Shown here piece after piece: positions 6,336-8,451 of a stretch of DNA of 8,451 bases. The stretch comes from Candidatus Falkowiibacteriota bacterium. Its GTDB lineage: Bacteria; Patescibacteriota; Patescibacteriia; Patescibacteriales; JALSMD01. Below the pieces are notes generated by a model. The model searched no databases, was not told the origin of the DNA, and saw nothing but the letters and a program-made list of their open reading frames with translations. The DNA lies in assembly GCA_026987855.1 (NCBI GenBank), contig JALSMD010000113.1:1-8451 (forward strand), in the 5' to 3' direction. Both the position numbers and the translations under genes were made by a program. Positions within the stretch are counted from its first letter, which is position 1. Each line of letters starts with the position of its first letter.

Positions 6336-8249
6336 ATGTTTAATTTAACCAAAAAAAACAAAAAAATAAAGGAAGATAATAGTCAAGTTGCAACACATGC
6401 ACAGGTTGAATCCCCAGATATTGTTAAAGAATATATAGAAGAGGAAAAAGCTTTTAGGCGCGGAGTAGTTACTATTAGAGATCTGATTGCGCCATCAGCA
6501 ATGCAAATTGATCCAAAATATTTAATTTTGTCCGGAAAATTTGTACGTACTATTTTTGTTATTACTTATCCGAGATATATTAGTGTCGGCTGGTTTGCGC
6601 CTATTATTAATTTAAACTCCACCTTTGATATATCAATGTTTTTTTATCCTGTTAGTACTGCTGTTGTTTTAAAACAATTAAAGAAGAAAGTTGGCGCTCT
6701 TGAGGCACAAATTATATCTGACGCAGAAAAAGGAGCCGCGCGCGACCCTTTACGAGAGACAGCCTTAAGAGATATTGAAGCATTGCGCGATGCTTTAACG
6801 CAAGGAACAGAAAAATTTTTTCAATTCGCTTTGTATGTTACACTTTATGCTGACTCTAAAGGAGAATTAGAAAAAATGACAGCTGAGGTAGAAAATATCT
6901 TTGGTTCGCGCCTTGTTTATACTAAAAAAGTATTTTACCAGGCAGAACAAGGATTTAATTCTACATTACCTCTTGGTAATGACGAACTTTACATTACTTT
7001 TAATATGAATTCTTCTCCTATTGCTTCGTCATTTCCTTTTATTTCTAGTGAGTTAACGAGTGATAATGGAATTTTATATGGTATTAACAGACATAACAAC
7101 AGCCTGATTTTATTTGATCGTTTTAGCTTACAAAATGCTAATGCCGTTGTTTTTGCTACTTCTGGCGCAGGAAAAAGTTATGCTATTAAGCTAGAAATTT
7201 TGCGTAGTTTAATGATGGGCACAGAAGTAATTATTATTGATCCTGAATATGAATATAAACATCTATCTGATGCAGTGGGAGGGACATACATTAATGTTTC
7301 TCTGGCTAGTGAACACAAAATTAACCCCTTTGACTTGCCAAGAGCTATAGGAGATAATGCTAAGCCAGAAGATATTATTCGTAGCGCGGTAATTACTGTA
7401 AAAGGTTTGATAAGATTAATGTTAGGAAATTTAAACCCAGAAGAAGATTCTATTGTTGATAGAGCCTTGTTGGAAACTTATGCCAAAAAAGACATAACAC
7501 CAGACAGTGATTTAAGCGAAATTGAACCACCTATAATGCAGGACTTTGAAGATATTTTAGAGGGAATGGAAGGAGGCGCTGATTTGGCCCTAAGACTTAA
7601 AAAATATACCAAAGGCACATTTGCCGGCCTTTTTAATAGTCCTACTAATGTAGAAATGGATAATCAACTAGTATGTTTTTCTGTAAGGGATCTTGAAGAT
7701 GAATTGAGACCTATTGCAATTTATACTATTGTAAATTATATTTGGAATGTGGTAAGATCAGAAATGAAAAGAAGAATATTGGTGATTGATGAAGCGTGGT
7801 GGTTAATGCAACACGAAGACAGTGCTAAATTTATTTACGCTTTAGTTAAACGTTGCCGTAAGTATTATCTAGGTGTTACCACAATTACACAGGATGTAAA
7901 TGATTTTTTGACATCGCCTTATGGACAAGCTATTGTTACCAATTCTTCAATGCAATTACTTTTAAAGCAGTCTCCAGCTGCTATTGATTTAGTACAGAAG
8001 ACTTTTGCCCTGACAGAAGGAGAAAAATATTTATTATTAGAATGCGGTGTTGGTGAAGGAATATTTTTTGCTGGCGCCAAACATGCGGCCATTAAAATAG
8101 TTGCTTCTTACACAGAAGATCAGTTAATTACCTCTGATCCGCGACAACTATTAGAAATAGAAGAAGCAAAAAAAGAATTTGCCGCCCAATTAGGTGAAGA
8201 AAATAAAGAATCTGAGTCTAGTGATGAGATTGAGGATATGGAAATTTAA
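6336..8249 (+). CDS. virB4: VirB4/TraC-type ATPase of a type IV secretion-like system
   Basis: This 637-residue VirB4-family ATPase powers type IV secretion assembly and transport at the cytoplasmic face. A short Lys-rich N-terminus precedes the N-terminal VirB4 domain (about 40-240), with DLIAPSAMQID, FVRTIFVITYPR and GWFAPIINL. The P-loop is ATSGAGKS (274-281, Lys280, Ser281), followed by IIDPEYEY. Walker B is ILVIDEAWWLM (481-491, Asp485, Glu486). A downstream TTITQD motif (Gln519) and the ITNSSMQLLLKQSP segment complete the RecA-like core. The first P-loop glycine is Ala, which I recall as common in Patescibacteria VirB4. No membrane helix is present, fitting recruitment through PrgI. The acidic C-terminus (Glu/Ser-rich, last about 25 residues) looks disordered. 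A8 and A7 runs (6351-6358, 6360-6366) lie just after the start. A GC-clamped hairpin follows the stop. Confidence 0.95.
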   Translation: MFNLTKKNKKIKEDNSQVATHAQVESPDIVKEYIEEEKAFRRGVVTIRDLIAPSAMQIDPKYLILSGKFVRTIFVITYPRYISVGWFAPIINLNSTFDISMFFYPVSTAVVLKQLKKKVGALEAQIISDAEKGAARDPLRETALRDIEALRDALTQGTEKFFQFALYVTLYADSKGELEKMTAEVENIFGSRLVYTKKVFYQAEQGFNSTLPLGNDELYITFNMNSSPIASSFPFISSELTSDNGILYGINRHNNSLILFDRFSLQNANAVVFATSGAGKSYAIKLEILRSLMMGTEVIIIDPEYEYKHLSDAVGGTYINVSLASEHKINPFDLPRAIGDNAKPEDIIRSAVITVKGLIRLMLGNLNPEEDSIVDRALLETYAKKDITPDSDLSEIEPPIMQDFEDILEGMEGGADLALRLKKYTKGTFAGLFNSPTNVEMDNQLVCFSVRDLEDELRPIAIYTIVNYIWNVVRSEMKRRILVIDEAWWLMQHEDSAKFIYALVKRCRKYYLGVTTITQDVNDFLTSPYGQAIVTNSSMQLLLKQSPAAIDLVQKTFALTEGEKYLLLECGVGEGIFFAGAKHAAIKIVASYTEDQLITSDPRQLLEIEEAKKEFAAQLGEENKESESSDEIEDMEI

Positions 8250-8250
8250 T

Positions 8251-8290
8251 GGGTTAAGATTAGTCTTGTAATTTAACCCTTACTTAATTT
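8251..8290 (+). terminator. Candidate terminator hairpin directly after virB4
   Basis: GGGTTAA (8251-8257) pairs perfectly with TTAACCC (8273-8279) around a 15-base loop, two bases after the virB4 stop. Three G-C pairs at the base make it one of the strongest hairpins between genes here. The following TTACTTAATTT is T-rich but not a clean T-tract. Termination is therefore likely but not certain; a 3'-end stabilising hairpin is the alternative. A good promoter candidate right after it supports a transcript boundary. Confidence 0.5.
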
Positions 8291-8317
8291 AACAGCCATT
8301 ATCTTAGAGTTTATATT
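8289..8317 (+). promoter_or_regulatory. Candidate sigma70-type promoter for the membrane-anchored protein gene
   Basis: TTAACA (8289-8294) and TATATT (8312-8317) are 17 bases apart, each one mismatch from consensus. The predicted start is near 8324, giving a leader of about 15 bases before the ATG at 8339. The position right after the virB4 terminator candidate makes it the most believable promoter in the window. Confidence 0.5.
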
Positions 8318-8338
8318 TTTAATAATTTTATTAAAATT

Positions 8339-8451
8339 ATGTCTAAACGCAAAGTTGTTGGTATTTTAATAATATTAGGAGGAATTATTATTTTAGTGGT
8401 TTTAGTATATTTATTGTTTTTTAGCAAAATTGTTATAAAAGAAAAAATAAA
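8339..8451 (+). CDS. N-terminus of a single-pass membrane-anchored protein (3' truncated by window edge)
   Basis: Only the first 37 codons are visible and the frame is still open at the right edge. The pattern is MSKRKVVG (basic, cytoplasmic), then a very hydrophobic helix at about 7-28 rich in Ile, Leu and Val, then SKIVIKEK. This is an N-terminal signal anchor, with the bulk of the protein presumably outside the cell; no cleavage motif is visible before the edge. It follows virB4 in the same direction but has its own promoter candidate and a hairpin separating it from virB4. Cell-wall enzymes or surface proteins often follow VirB4 in such loci, but nothing here identifies the product. The ATG fits the A/T-run start pattern of the other genes. 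Confidence 0.65.
   Translation, partial: MSKRKVVGILIILGGIIILVVLVYLLFFSKIVIKEKI

Noticed and set aside
1..8451. Alternative genetic code with TGA as Gly, as in Gracilibacteria/SR1
   Set aside because: No TGA is needed inside any gene. The frames are long and uninterrupted under the standard code, and glycine uses GGN codons. Absence of TGA as a stop in seven genes is explained by A/T richness and small numbers.
1..8451. CRISPR array, tRNA, rRNA, insertion sequence or attachment site
   Set aside because: No spaced direct repeats, cloverleaf, rRNA-like sequence, transposase or terminal inverted repeats were seen on either strand.

Overview
The window is AT-rich (roughly 30% G+C by eye) and gene-dense. 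Everything it encodes lies on the + strand, with short A/T-rich spacers of 3 to about 150 bases. The protein families and their order point to a Candidate Phyla Radiation bacterium (Patescibacteria, probably Parcubacteria-like). They form a TrbL/VirB6-like membrane protein, two charged helical proteins of a style I associate with Parcubacteria, a PrgI-family protein, a stand-alone TraC-like domain protein and a VirB4 ATPase. The lineage is inferred from family resemblance; there is no rRNA or marker gene here. The standard code fits: long reading frames contain no internal TGA, and all seven visible stops are TAA (5) or TAG (2).

Layout. Bases 2-343 are the 3' end of a membrane protein gene cut by the window edge. 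Three bases later comes a 771-residue polytopic protein (347-2662) with a signal peptide, a TrbL/VirB6-like membrane core and an unusually long charged C-terminal tail. A 124-base spacer with a promoter candidate leads to a 239-residue charged protein (2787-3506) ending in two copies of a 30-residue-period helical repeat. A terminator-like hairpin and an 11-bp hairpin fill the next spacer. Then follow a 420-residue three-part helical protein (3658-4920), PrgI (5026-5499), the TraC-like domain protein (5558-6241) and VirB4 (6336-8249). A GC-clamped hairpin and a good sigma70-like promoter candidate then separate this block from a new membrane-anchored protein (8339 to the right edge).

How it fits together. 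VirB4 supplies ATP-driven energy, PrgI (VirB3-like) probably docks it at the membrane, and the VirB6/TrbL-like protein forms the inner-membrane platform. The TraC-like protein resembles a detached VirB4-type accessory domain. No relaxase, coupling ATPase (VirD4/TraG) or outer-membrane core component (VirB7/9/10) is visible. The locus therefore looks like a reduced, single-membrane type IV secretion-like machine and not a complete conjugation module. Its substrate cannot be read from the sequence.

The parts I cannot assign to known functions are the two helical proteins between the membrane platform and PrgI, the long tail of the VirB6-like protein, and the single-pass protein at the right edge. 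None of the seven visible starts is preceded by a well-placed Shine-Dalgarno sequence; each has an all-A/T stretch directly before ATG.
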